A DNA stretch of 64,000 nt from Aphelocoma coerulescens. Taxonomy: Eukaryota; Chordata; Aves; Passeriformes; Corvidae. Every line of letters starts with the position of its first letter. The first letter of the stretch is position 1. The DNA is taken from positions 53,101,109 through 53,165,108 of the forward strand of contig NW_027184085.1 of NCBI RefSeq assembly GCF_041296385.1, given 5' to 3'. Position numbers and translations under genes: made by a program. The notes beneath the pieces are model-generated. The model did no database searches, had not been told where the DNA came from, and saw only the letters and a list, made by a program, of their open reading frames with translations. Shown here one piece after another: positions 7,907-18,801 of the stretch.

Positions 7907-8552
7907 TTGTTCTAAAGGGTGACGCTCTGATCGGGTCCGGCACTGCTCGCATGAAGATCTGCAGGTACGGCACATTTCCCGAGTCCCCGGCCATCCTCTG
8001 CTCGCTGCTTCCTTGTATAGGTCTTGTGCCCCGGTGTGCTGTCGCTTTAAGTGCAACCATTCTAATAATGGATCCCAGTTTTCTCTTGGAGGTTTTCTAC
8101 TTAGTGGGGCTAATCTGGCCCTCTCATCTACTTTGTGATTCCAGTGGCTAGTTGGGGTTTCCTTTTCTTGATGAGAGGCTACCCAGCCAACTAAAAAATT
8201 CCCCTTTTTTGCTACAGCAAGAATTTCTTGCCATTTTTCCTTTTGCCAAGCAGGGACCCTGTTTACTTCCCAGTCCTTTTTGTCCCAGAAGGGGAGCCAT
8301 TCAGTACACCCTTTGAACACAGCAAAAGAATCAGTGTAAACATATACAGAGTCTGAGGTTTCAGATGCATGGTTAAATACACTCCAGACTGCTGCCAGTT
8401 CTCCCACTTGTGCACTACCTTCCCCTTCTGTTACAATTTGCTTGCCTGTATTTATTTGTAAGGCTACAGCACCACATTTCCAAACCTTACCTTCTCGCTT
8501 TGCTGATGCATCCGTAAACCACGCATTCTGCAATCGTTCTGAGTACGGGGGG
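7901..8552 (-). pseudogene. pol: ERV RNase H and integrase zinc domain, copy 1
   Basis: RNase H motifs occur in order: FTDAS, GELAAVW, YTDSF and NHKVDERARLA, holding the Asp-Glu-Asp-Asp set of retroviral RNase H. Downstream, WLHLKRQHTG and CRTC...CEQC look like the HHCC zinc-binding region at the start of integrase. The segment is bounded on both sides by frame shifts at six-base G runs (8547-8552 and 7901-7906 on the + strand). Confidence 0.85.
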
Positions 8553-9894
8553 AGCAACTTGGATCATAGAAGGTGAAAAGTCAGTGGTGCTATTTAGGGT
8601 TACCTCATCTTGTAGAGGAAGATTTTTGCGAGCTCCTTCTGTTACTTGAAAAATGGTGCAATAATGTTCCATTTGAGCATACCGTTTGCAAACAGAGGCA
8701 CGTTGGGCCACCCCGTCAGGGGGTGGGATTCCTGCCAAAACTGACTTGATGACTTGAAAAGGTTCCCTTAAAATCAGGGGTTGTTTGTGGGTAGTTTTCT
8801 CTGCTTCCTGAAAAGCAGTGCTGACCACGAATAAACTTTTTTCCCAGGTAGAATATCGTTTTTCTGCATCTTTAAAACTGCGTGAGTAAAAGCCTATGGG
8901 TCTGGTAGGACCATCGGGTCCTTTCTGCCATAAATGTATAGACAGTCCAGAGCTTGCAAATCGCCATTCCATGTGTACTGGATCAGTGGGATGTATAGGA
9001 GCTAGGGATTGGTATGTGTTAGCTTCAAAAATTAGGAGTTGTAGGGCCTCATCGTGCAAGGGAGTCCAATCCCACTTTGCTTTTTTTCCTAGCAAATCAT
9101 ACAGGGGCCTTGCAATTATTGAAAAGTCAGGAATGTGTTTCCTCCAAAAAATTAGCAGGCCTAAAGCATGCTGCAGGTCTTTTTTAGTCTCTGGGGTTTC
9201 AATTTGGTCTAGGTGGCTGAGGGTGAATGGGGCTATACACACCATTCCTCCTTTCCACCAGATTCCCAAGAATTTTACTTCTAGGGAAGGGAGTTGTACT
9301 TTTTCAGGAGGAATACGTAAGCCCGGGGATTCTAGATGTTTAATGATGTTTGTTTGTGTTGTTTGTACAGGTGTAATCTCATCTCCTGCCACCAAAATGC
9401 CATCAATGTATTGGTATACTCTTACTCCTGGTGCAGGAGGAATGAGTGACAATTCTTGTGCTAGTGCATGATGTGCTAGAGTGGGTGAGTGTTTGAATCC
9501 TTGTGGGAGGCGAGTGAAAGTATATTGCTGGCCCTCCCCCGTGAAAGCAAAACGCTCCTGATCTTGTTCCTGCGAGGGGACCATAAAAAACATGTCCTTG
9601 ACATCAATAGTGGCCATAATTTGATGAGCTTGTTCTTGTCTAGTAGCTCTCAGCTCAGCAATGTTTGGGACTGCAGCAGTGAGAGGCCCTGTATTTGAGT
9701 TAAGCCGCCGATAGTCTCCTGTCAGTCTCCAGTTGCCATTAGGCTTGCGGACTGGCCACACAGGAGCATTGTAAGGGGAACGTGTTGCAATCACTATTCC
9801 TTTTTCTTTCAAATGTGCAATAATTGGTGTGATTCCTTCTCTGGCTCCTAAAGGCAAGGGGTAAGGTTTGACATTGGTTACTAGGGAGGGGGGG
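8547..9894 (-). pseudogene. pol: ERV reverse transcriptase with mutated active site, copy 1
   Basis: The reverse transcriptase fingers, palm and connection regions are open over about 450 codons. Motif A is IDVKDMFF, motif B is LPQGFKHSPT, and motif C reads YIDG (9399-9410) where retroviruses have YxDD. The second catalytic Asp is thus Gly (GGC), which should abolish activity. LPQGF and the motif A context resemble gammaretroviral and class I ERV enzymes. The frame enters from protease through a shift at a seven-G run (9888-9894) and leaves at another G run (8547-8552). Confidence 0.9.
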
Positions 9895-10350
9895 AAGAGC
9901 AGGAGCAGAACTTAACAAACACAAATGGGAGGTTTCCTGCCCCAAAGTCCCTATTTTTCCTTCTTCATTGGTCCAAGGCCTTCCCTTTAGGAGGTCCAGA
10001 CCCAGTGAATTTGTAGGAAATTCACCTGTAATCATTAGGGTGTCAACTGCTTTCTCTTCTGCCGGTAACCAGCGTCTTACCTTTGCTGTCATCTGGGCTT
10101 GGCTATTCTCAAAAACATCTGTGACACGTATACTCTTACGTGAGGGAGTGATTCCACGTGAGGAGGCATCTTCAATTTTAAGGGCAGACACCTGAGCACC
10201 AGTATCTACTAAAAAAGTTACCGGGGCTTTGTGGGGACCAGTAGGACAGGTTATTAACGGGTCTCCTCTGGAATTGTTAGAAAGGCGCCTGATGTGAATC
10301 CACCCTTCGCCCCCTGGCTTACCTTCTGCAAAGATAAGGGTTTTCTGTCA
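9888..10350 (-). pseudogene. pro: ERV aspartic protease, copy 1
   Basis: The frame is open from about 10350 and contains LVDTGAQVSAL, the retroviral protease active-site loop (DTGA encoded at 10195-10206). The conserved second motif region follows at about GLDLLKGRPW. It overlaps the end of gag in another frame, so it would have needed a frameshift or readthrough. On its other side it loses frame with RT at a seven-G run. Confidence 0.85.
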
Positions 10351-10713
10351 CCTTCCCTTTCTTGTGGTTCCTCCAGGGGAGGGGCTGTAGCAGGGACAGC
10401 TTTTAATGGTTCCTCTTTTGCTGGCCACTCTTGGATGAATAGTTCTAATTTATTAGTGGGCTGGCCATCCATTAGGGTCCTTGGGACTCCCTTTTGTAAG
10501 CCCGCAATCCACAGGGCATTTCTTTTCTCCTTGCGTTCTTCCCCTGTATTTGTTTGTCTACCCAGCCCAGGGGAGAACCTTACCTTTTGGAGTTTTGCTG
10601 GGGACAGGGTTCTGCACTCTGTGCGCCGAATTGATCTAGAATCAGTTGTATTTGAAGGAATTGGGCCATATTTTCTCCCGTAATTAATTAATTCTTGTGC
10701 CACCTTCCCCCCC
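10254..10713 (-). pseudogene. gag: ERV gag C-terminal part, copy 1
   Basis: This frame of about 155 codons follows a shift at a seven-C run (10707-10713 on the + strand) and ends just before protease. It is rich in charged residues and proline. I see no CCHC zinc knuckle, which most gammaretroviral and other orthoretroviral nucleocapsids have; either it is lost or this lineage lacked it. Confidence 0.6.
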
Positions 10714-11535
10714 AGGTCCAAACCTTCCCTTTTGCCCGGTTAAGACTGAGGGAAATAGCTGCTGCCTCCAAGGTGGCTACAGCTCTTTCTGCAATTGGGA
10801 GACTTTCTATTTGTCCTTTTAGCTGCATGCCTATGGGTTTCACAGCTTCAGGGAGGCCTCTGATAAGAGGTATCATTCTCTCAGGATCCACAGGCACCAT
10901 CACTGGAGATTCACCTCGTGGTGTTAATTTCCTATCATGCATCATTTGTAAACGAGCCGCTTTCTGTACACTTTCTACAGTCTGATTGACATTCCTTACT
11001 ATAGCCAGGGGATCTCCTCTTTCTGCAGGACTGAGTCTGCCAGCCCAATCAGCAGCTCTCTGGGGAGGGACCAAGGAGCACGGTTATCTCCTGTGGTAAG
11101 GAAGACTCCTGCCCCTCCAGTACCCTTCTGCCTCTTTTTCTGAGAACAGAATTTGGTCAGCCCGTGTGAGAGAGAGTCTCCAAACACATTCAGTTTCAGA
11201 TTCTTTGGGACTTTGGCTCTATCCTTCCTTTAGTTTGGCCAATTCAGTAGCTGTAGATGGGATTTCTTTTGTGGTTATGTCAGGTGTGTCGTCGTCTGAA
11301 GCCTCATGGGTGTATTCTGTTTTAATGAAGGGACGGAGCGAGGCTGAGGGCTTTTCTGAGTGATTACGCAAGGATTCTAAGTCCGAGAGGGGGTACGCTT
11401 CTTTAGATAGTTCCAGCTCTGACTCCTTTTTTCCCTCATTTGCTGATCTTGCAAACAGCTCCTCTCGGAGCACACAGACAGTAGCCTTTTCATTCCTTAT
11501 CTCTTCCTGGAGGAGGTGGGTGTTAGCTCCAGCTG
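10707..11535 (-). pseudogene. gag: ERV gag middle part (coiled-coil and capsid-like), copy 1
   Basis: The first part (about 11535-11219) is glutamate- and leucine-rich and could form a coiled coil, then becomes acidic. In-frame TAG (about 11216-11218) and TAA (about 11087) interrupt it. The following 128 codons (11074-10691) are helical, with PVDPERMIPLIRGLPEAV, by position the capsid. I do not see a major homology region. Assignment rests on order between leader and protease. Confidence 0.55.
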
Positions 11536-11976
11536 AAATTGCAATGCTTTAACCAAATGCTGTAATGAAGCAGTAATTTCCATATCAGCTTTCTGCTGGT
11601 GCTCTCTGTGTTCTACTGCAGCTAGCACAGCAGCAGCTAAGACAGAACATACCACTGGTTGTGCTTTACCTTTTTTGAGTCTCGCTCCTGTGCGCAGGAC
11701 AGAGACTCGATCAACGAGTGCTTGGATATTATACCAATAGTTTTGTGCCCAGTCCGTCCCTGGAGGAGATGGCCTGGCACCAAATTCATCCAACAAAGTA
11801 AACAAAGCTTGTGTATGATGTCCCATGTTACTTACAAATGTCGGAGTGATCATTCCTAGAGGATGCCCAGCGTAAAGTAAATTTACAGAAGTCTCACCCC
11901 TGCACTCTGGGAAGGTTCCTCTTCTGCCAAACCAAAGAAAGTTACAAACACTGGAGTAGTCTCTCTTGAGGGACAC
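11497..11976 (-). pseudogene. gag: ERV gag N-terminal part, copy 1
   Basis: Same segment as at 59-538, identical in translation, here with the rest of its provirus. An in-frame TAA lies two codons before the GTG that opens the frame, so the original start is unclear. The frame is lost around 11505-11560, where the coiled-coil segment continues in another frame. Confidence 0.6.
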
Positions 11977-12323
11977 CCCTTACAAAATGGTTTCTGAGGT
12001 CCTACTCCTTACACCTCGAGAGCACCTAGTGTTTACCAAAGTTACAAGTCTCAAAATTACTTTCCAAACTCCCGGGTCTTTTACCTACAGGAGTGCCAAT
12101 TTCCCAGACCCTGGGCCTCGGGAGCACCGTTTTAGCTCAGGTGCATGTGCAAACACACAAGCAAGCAAACAAACAAACAAACAAAAGAGTAAGACAGAGT
12201 AAGAAAGGTAGAGAGGTGTTAGGAAATGTAGAAAGGTACGTTGTTTTATTTTCCTAAAATGACCCAATCATAAGAATTAGCAATTCATGCATTTTTTGGA
12301 AACAACACTCTCATTTTACGGGG

Positions 12324-12341
12324 ATCCTGCCGACTATGCCA
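12324..12341 (-). other. Primer-binding site (ERV copy 1), tRNA-Ser-like
   Basis: ATCCTGCCGACTATGCCA on the + strand: the C form, 17 of 18 matching the tRNA-Ser 3' end as I know it. Confidence 0.6.
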
Positions 12342-12831
12342 ATAAAGTGTTACGATCCGGTTCAGACCCAGAAAAGCAAAGCAGGCGAAGTCTCTGAGCA
12401 TAAACCAGAAAGAACTTAGAAGGTTCAAAATATTGCCAGATATGAGATTAAAACCAAACGAGATTAAATGTCGATGCCAAAAAATTGATGTATTTTATTT
12501 GACAGTAAAAGTAGGGCCCAGTTTGGGGCCAATCACCCTTGCAGTGCCTAAAGGGGCTCCAGCAGAGCTGGAGGGGGGCTGGGAGCACCCGGAAGCGGGA
12601 GCAGCCAGAGCTGGGAGCACCTGCATCTTGGCCAAGGCAGCTGCCGCCAGGTTTGGTGGTGCCTGAGCAGGGCGGGGACGATGCCAGGGACATCCCGCAG
12701 TGACGTCTTCTCTTTTCCACTGGGCGTGCGCTCGGTCCCAAAGCGGACGCCCATTCTGATCTCAGTCTCACTCCATGTTTAGACACGCTCACAGTCCTGG
12801 ATTTCATCCCATGCCAGTGGCAGACCCGTGC

Positions 12832-13868
12832 AGCCCCAGAGCCAATACCAAGGCCAGGCTGAAGGCAAACGCCACATTTAGCCTTCACGCCAATGGTAGC
12901 TGTAATGTAAAACCCAGCCCTAACGCCGAGGCCTCTCCTAATTCCAGCCCCTTGCTAAATGCTCAGCCCTAAACCAAATGCAACGGTGTAATAAATGAAT
13001 TGGTTTCAGGGTGTTGATTTTTACTGTTTGGATGAGATAGAAAAGAGGGGAGTTGACAGTTGGATAAATGGGCATGTTAACGGAGGATATTGCGAGACTG
13101 TCTGGGTGTAATATCGGAGTGTGAGCACTAGGTGGAGACGCAGTTGGGGATGTGATGACGTGATGGACTAGAAAATGACCTCATGCAGGTGATGTCAACA
13201 TCTTGGACCGCTTAGCCAATCATTCGACACCCTCGGGAAATGATTGGACAAAAATGCATCTTGATAAAGACCAATAGAACCCCTGGAAGCAAGCCAATCA
13301 GAAGAAGAATCCAAAATCCACCAATTGTGAACGGACCGAGGGCATAAGAACGGACCTGGGACTTTATCCGGGGAGCTCCTGCGGAACTTGGGGTCCAAGG
13401 TTGCACCCAGTGGGTCACACTGTCCTTTTTGTGTGCTGCTTTACTCTGGCTTGTCGTGCGGAGCCTGGGCTTATCCTGGGTTCTCGCTCTCAGTTGTTAA
13501 TGAATAAACAAACGAGTTGGCTTTTCTCTTTTAAAAAAAGTCTCAGCCTCGTTTATAACAACGGTGAGCTCGAAGGCCAAAGCCAGCCCCAACTGCAACT
13601 CTTAAGATCAAGCCCAACACCAATCCCAACTGAAGCCCTAAGTCCAGCTTCGAGCCCAGCCCCAGCCCACACTCCAATGCCGCCTTTAGCTCTAACTCCC
13701 AAACTCAGCCCCAACTGCTGCCCTAAGGCCAACCATTCATGGAGTTAAGGCCAGTGCCCCAGGTGCACTCCCTAGCCCAAGGCAGGCTCCAAGCTCAAGG
13801 CCACCGTTAGCCCTAAGGGCAGGGCCAGCCCTAAGGCCGGCCTGAGCCGCAATGGCAGCCAAAGGCAG
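12832..13868 (+). repeat. Period-6 tract split by solo LTR, unit 2
   Basis: Same six-base rhythm as unit 1 on both sides of the LTR. No differences noticed outside the LTR. Confidence 0.6.
12987..13560 (+). mobile_element. Solo LTR, unit 2
   Basis: TG...CA ends and ACGG flanks are present. It carries the B-type alleles GACAGTTGGATAAATG and ATATCGG, against GATAGTTGGATACATG and ATATTGG in odd units. Confidence 0.85.
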
Positions 13869-14598
13869 CCCAAGTGGGGCTTCAACGCCGACCCCTCCCC
13901 CAGCCCGCCCTGATGCCGGCCCTGCCTCCCTGCGCTGCGAGCCAGGCGCTGTCCCCGCGTGTCACAGAGGCCGCGGCCTGTGGAGCAATCAGCGGGCTCG
14001 GTGCGGTGCTGGCACTGGCCGTCCCCGAGCCCCCTGCCTCTGGGGCAGTGTCGTCGCCCGGAGACGTCGTGGCCCCGCCGCCTGGGCCGCAGAGTTGTCA
14101 CAAAGGGCAGCGGCGACATTAGGACTTCCTGGCCAGCCGCTATTTCCAGGCACGATGCTTAAGCATGGATCGGCCGCTTCTGATAGCGTGTCTGTCTTGG
14201 GCGAGCGTTTTTGTGATGGCTGTGCAGGCGCGTTGGATACAGCTGCAGGACGCTCTGTTTCCACAGAAAATTTGCGGCCAGCACTGCCAGGCATGGTCAC
14301 AGGATGCCTGCTAGTAGTGGCTCAGCAGCTCTGAGACCGCTCTTTGCAGCGTCCAGCGGGGAGTTAAGGGCAGCGTTGAATCGAATGATAGCAATGCAAA
14401 AGGATGCAAAGCACAGCGTGTGAACAGGAGCTTTGGAGCCCTCGGCACACAGGATATTTCAGAGGAGAAATCCCCTGGTGCACCTGGCCCCAATAAAGAG
14501 CGGCCGCTGCTGAATGCCACACTCCAGTGGCGTTTTAAATGTAATTTTTCTATTTTATAGGGTTTCATTTTTGCTAAGCTTTGGTAATGCCCGGGGTG

Positions 14599-14775
14599 TG
14601 ATGTCATTGACCCGCTGCCTCTCGACCAATCAGATCGCTCCGCTACGTTCTGGCCCCGCCGCTCATTGTTTCCTCACAATGAGGAACCTTGGCGCTCGAT
14701 TCCCATTGGCTGCCGCCCGGGGGGACGGGGCTTAGGCTGCCTATATAAGGCGGCGGCGGTGGCGGGGCTTCAGTT
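14599..14775 (+). promoter_or_regulatory. Promoter, unit 2 (GC box mutated)
   Basis: CCAAT, inverted CCAAT, TATATAAG (14742-14749) and initiator are intact. The GC box reads GGGACGGGGC because of G to A at 14725, which removes the GGGCGG core expected for Sp1-type factors. Only this unit has it. Confidence 0.75.
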
Positions 14776-15014
14776 GCAGTCCCGGCGTGGAGGCGGCAGC
14801 AGCGGAGCGGAGCGGGCGGAGAGGAGCGGAAGCCCCGAGGCCGGAGCTCTGGGAGCGGCCCGGCCCTCAGCGCCGCGGCCCTGGAGCCCCGGGCCGGGGC
14901 GGGTGTGAGGGGGTGGCTGGGAGGGAGATGGGATGGTTCGCTGCGCCGCTTCTCGCCGCCAATGCGCCTTTTCTCTCTGCCACTTTTCTCAGGTACCTGC
15001 GCCGGCCCCTCCAG

Positions 15015-15755
15015 ATGGCAGTGGGAGCGCCAGCAACCCCGGCTCGGCAAAGGCAGGGACGGGCAACTACCGCGGCAACGAGGGACCGCACCCCAGCTCG
15101 GCAAAGGCAGGGACGGGCAACTACCGGGGCAACGAGGGACCGCACCCCAGCTCGGCAAAGGCAGGGACGGGCAACTGCCGGGGCAACGAGGGACAGCAAG
15201 CCCGGCTCGGCAAAGGCAGGGCCCCAGCAGCGCCGGGGCAACGAGGGACAAAATCGGAAGAGTTCGGACACCACCCGAAGCCCACCAAAGGTAAAATCAG
15301 GTAATACCATGTAATACCAGGTAAAACACGGTAATACCAGGTAAAACACGGTAATACCAGCTAATACCATCTAATATTATCTAATACAGGTAAAACACGG
15401 TAAAATCAGGTAATACCAGGTAAAATCAGGTAATGCCAGGTAAAACACGGTAAAACAAAATAAAATTGGCAAAAAACACATCAAATGCCTTGAGTGATCT
15501 TTGCTCTCCCAGCGAGTGGCTTGCGATGCAAACAAATCCCAAAGCCCCCGCCTTCCCCGTGGGAGAGGAGGCCGGAGCCCCCCCGGCCTCAGCTGGGGTG
15601 AGGAGCACGCATGGCCCGGGGCTGTCTCCGTCCCTCTGCATCCTGGGGGGTCCTGTGGTGTCTTCAGGCCTCTCCTGTCGGGGAACGATCGGGACTGGGG
15701 GGATCTCTGTCCAAGTCATGGCGGGAGATACTCGGGGCGGTCACCCCAGGGCTGA
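15015..15755 (+). CDS. Candidate spliced basic repeat protein, unit 2
   Basis: Exon 2 from ATG at 15015 to 15290 and exon 3 15513-15755 by analogy with unit 1. Splice signals and the predicted 172-residue product are unchanged. Confidence 0.3.
15042..15250 (+). repeat. 54-bp minisatellite, unit 2
   Basis: Four copies as in unit 1, with the same 54, 54 and 55 bp steps. Confidence 0.9.
15291..15458 (+). repeat. Donor-like decamer array, unit 2
   Basis: Same decamer order as unit 1; no differences noticed. Confidence 0.9.
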
Positions 15756-15979
15756 GAGGGACGGAGCCCCCCTGGCCCCAGCCCCCACACGCATTTCCCA
15801 GGGCGAGAGGGACCGGGATGTGCAGTTGGCGGAAAGGCTGCTCGGCCGCGGTGCTCTCTTGCGCGCCCGGTGCTGCGGCCACGCCTCCCGCTGCCTCTCC
15901 CGGCGCCCTCTCCTCGCTGCCGGCCTCAGTGGGCGGCGCCCGCCGTGTTCCCACCGTCATCCTTGCATTATTCTCCTTT

Positions 15980-16236
15980 TTAAAGGAGCCTCCAAGGCTT
16001 TAGCACATTCATAGCTGTCTCATCTCCTGTGGGAGCCACTTCGATTCGAATTTTAGCAGCCTGCTTCAGCCTTTCCAAGCCCAGGGCAGTCCCCTCGGAG
16101 CCGTCTAGTCTGTGGCTCTTACACCATGTGCTTAAGGCTGTTAAAGCCTGTTGGTCGTATTTTATGCCTTTTTTTGTTAAAAAGCAAGTCCATACCTGTA
16201 GTACGGGGTCTTCTGGTGCTGAAACTCTGCGCCCAT
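15980..16236 (-). pseudogene. gag: gag matrix-like fragment, unit 2
   Basis: Same start, frame break and stop as unit 1. The following leader-like stretch 16237-16671 holds the long A-tract and a 20-G run. Confidence 0.5.
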
Positions 16237-16671
16237 GCTGGCAATGTCTCCCAATTACAAAAAAGGAAAAAGAAAAAAAAAAAAAGAGAAGGGAAGGTCC
16301 GTCTGAGCAGCAGCTCACTGTGCTACCTTTAGTGCCGCCGAGATGGGGTGGGGGGAGCGAAGCAGTTGGAAGCGTCTTATCTGCCTCCTCTGATCTTGGG
16401 AGCAGTTTGGCTGCAAGGCGGCCGCCCGTCCTCCGAGTTGCAGGCGCGGTGCCCGGTCGCTGCAGCCGAGCCTTGGCCCACTCCCGGTGCTCTCAGCACG
16501 GCACGCAGCAGCAGGGGAGGGGTTCCACAACTCACTCGTGGTTCCGCTCCAGGGCTGCAGGTTCGGGGGGTTCTCCTCAGGCGGGCGGCGTCAGCTCCAG
16601 GAGGCCTCAGAGTGTCTCGCAGCAGGCAGCGGTGGTGGTGGGGGGGGGGGGGGGGGGGGAAGAGGCAAGGG

Positions 16672-18801
16672 TCAGCCTTCTTCGGTGGTGGTGATTTGAA
16701 TACAGCGTACAGAGGGGGAGAAGGAAAGGAGTAAGTGTTGTATCATGCATTTAACGCAGCCAATACCAACGATTAGCAATGCAATTCCAGTAGCAATTGT
16801 TATTGCAAGTTGTGCTAACCATTTTCCCCACCCTGTGAGCCCAAAATACTTTAGGATGGTAGTGACCCATGAACTATCAAATACTTCTCGCGGTTGCATT
16901 GCATGAAACAAATTTCTAGTATGATTACTTATTTCTCTCATCTTAGCTCATGCCTCCTCAGCGGAGCTAGAGGCATTATGAATTGTAATACAACCCTCAG
17001 TTTCTGTTCTATTGAACATCCCACAAACTCCTTGTTCTTTTAACAATACCATATCTAAAGCTAATCTATTTTGCAGAGTCATTTTAGTATTTTGCTGGAC
17101 TTGGGTGTATAATTCTCCAAATGCATCTTGTGTCCAATTGCTTCATATACTTAATTGCCAGGTAATATCTTCTAATACGAACTGGTGTCTTTTAAAGGTA
17201 ACATAGGGAGTAAAGAAATTTTCCAGAAATAGAGATACTTTTTGTCCAGTGGTATAGTAATCTGGAATGTCAACTCCTTGAATTGCCCATTCTGCTCTTT
17301 GTGTTGCCTTTGAAGAGGGAACACTACGACAGTGACGTTCTTTAGACACTTTGGTGAAAGTAAAAATACGTCTGGGGCAAAGGGAGGGAATTCCAATTCC
17401 ACACCTAAGTCCAGCATGTTGTTCTAATGACAAATGTGAATAAAATATCTCATCAGAGCATCCCCAAGCCATTCCAAGAGGGGCTATATATTTTGCAGTT
17501 TTCCACTTAGTTGCATCTGCATAATCAAGGACGGTGATTTTTGGCTTAGTATTGATTGGAGTCCCACGGACTGGGTAGTGGCTAAAAGGAACTCCACATG
17601 GGTTGAGAAGGTATTTGTAGGAGGAGTTACAGGACTCATCTTGATTTCTCCAGCCTTTTGAGAGGTATCCCCAGCAAGTACACACATCAGTTCCTAATGT
17701 TCAAATTCTAAGTGAAAACCATGTTTCTGGAGGATCTCCTGGTCCTTCTTTGCATGTTATCACCTTTGAGCAATTGAATAGAGGACTATCTTCTTTTGTA
17801 GTCTTTTTTTTTAGTCTCTAAATTTACCTTTAAGAACTGTTTGTACAGAGCATGCCCACATTAAATGTTGTCAGTCGATTGGGGTTCTATTCGTTATGTT
17901 CGGAAGTTGACCACAGCAGGAAGGGTTAAAAACTGTGCTATATTTGCCTTCATCTACATCTGGTGTGTAGAGTGGGTCAAACCGTGGATCCCATGGGTAA
18001 ACAAGGCAGGGCTGTTTAGCATTATATTCCTCAAAGGTTATTGTCTCAGGGCTGAATTTACTTTTATCTAATTTGATGGCTGGGTGAGGGGATTCAATTT
18101 GAGATAAGATGGTTCTATTTACCTTTGGACGCCTAGTTCTACAATATTTCTGGTGCAACTGTCCTTCATGAGGTGCATCAGAAGGTGGGTCATATGTTTG
18201 GTAAAGGTTATGTACTATAGGGGTACCTCTGCACTCAACTTGGGCTCCATTTTTCTTACTTGTCCACTGTTCAGGTAGAGGCAATGGAGCTGCCACACTA
18301 GTCATATTGAGGACAAAAGATAAATTCAAGGGTACTATGTAAGATGGCAATCCTGGTTCAGCAGAATCAGGTAATGTTACACATACACCTTGATCAGTAG
18401 GATTCCATATTTTTGCAAACCCTTTTCCTAATTTCCAGGCAAGGTTCCTTTGATCTAGCTCTGCTAGCTAGCTCTGCTGAGCACATGCACAAGGTAAATA
18501 AGCATAAAAATAGAGCTAACATGTTACAATCACAATTACCAGTAAACCGAAGCATAGTTCGTAGCTGAGGTTTTTCATGCACAGTCCTGAATATTTTTTT
18601 CTCCTGTTGTTCAGTTACCTGTGAAAGACAAGAAAAAGTCTGTCCAGCCCCTTTCAGGGCTAATATTAAAATGTAGGAATAAGCCAGCGAGAGCTTATTT
18701 TGTGTTCTTTGCCATAAGCATCGTTTGCTTTCCAGGTATGCATGTTCAAAGGAGTAGTGAGTACCATGGGTACAGCTCCTGCGGTAGGCAGTTCCACCCA
18801 T
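16672..18801 (-). pseudogene. env: ERV env (broken), copy 2
   Basis: All breaks of copy 1 are shared. It has the Arg codon (CGT) where copy 1 has Cys in the segment before the TM region. Confidence 0.85.

Larger units (their letters stand above)
1..11438. repeat. Macrosatellite unit 1 (11438 bp)
   Basis: This is the first full copy of the tandem unit, with the phase set arbitrarily by the window start. Its first bases recur at 11439, 22877, 34307, 45738 and 57175. The unit holds, left to right, ERV gag 5' end, PBS, hexamer tract with solo LTR, promoter and candidate gene, gag matrix fragment, then env, pol, pro and most of gag of the next ERV on the minus strand. Differences seen only here are A at 4467 (G elsewhere, changing an untrusted reading frame) and A in the env codon near 5928 (G elsewhere). 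It has the longest G-run (21 G, 5202-5222). Confidence 0.97.
5234..12341 (-). mobile_element. Endogenous retrovirus copy 1 (internal region, LTRs not paired)
   Basis: A 7.1-kb internal region reads on the minus strand from PBS (12341) through gag, protease, RT, RNase H and integrase to env (5234), the canonical retroviral order. It crosses the unit 1/2 boundary. Every gene has stops or frameshifts, and no flanking LTR pair is visible. The env start overlaps the integrase end in another frame, as in gammaretroviruses. The PBS resembles tRNA-Ser. No zinc knuckle was seen in gag. I would place it in class I or an intermediate ERV group, with low certainty. Confidence 0.85.

Noticed and set aside
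8896..9471. 191-codon + strand ORF inside pol
   Set aside because: It is the antisense shadow of the RT coding frame, with no family features.
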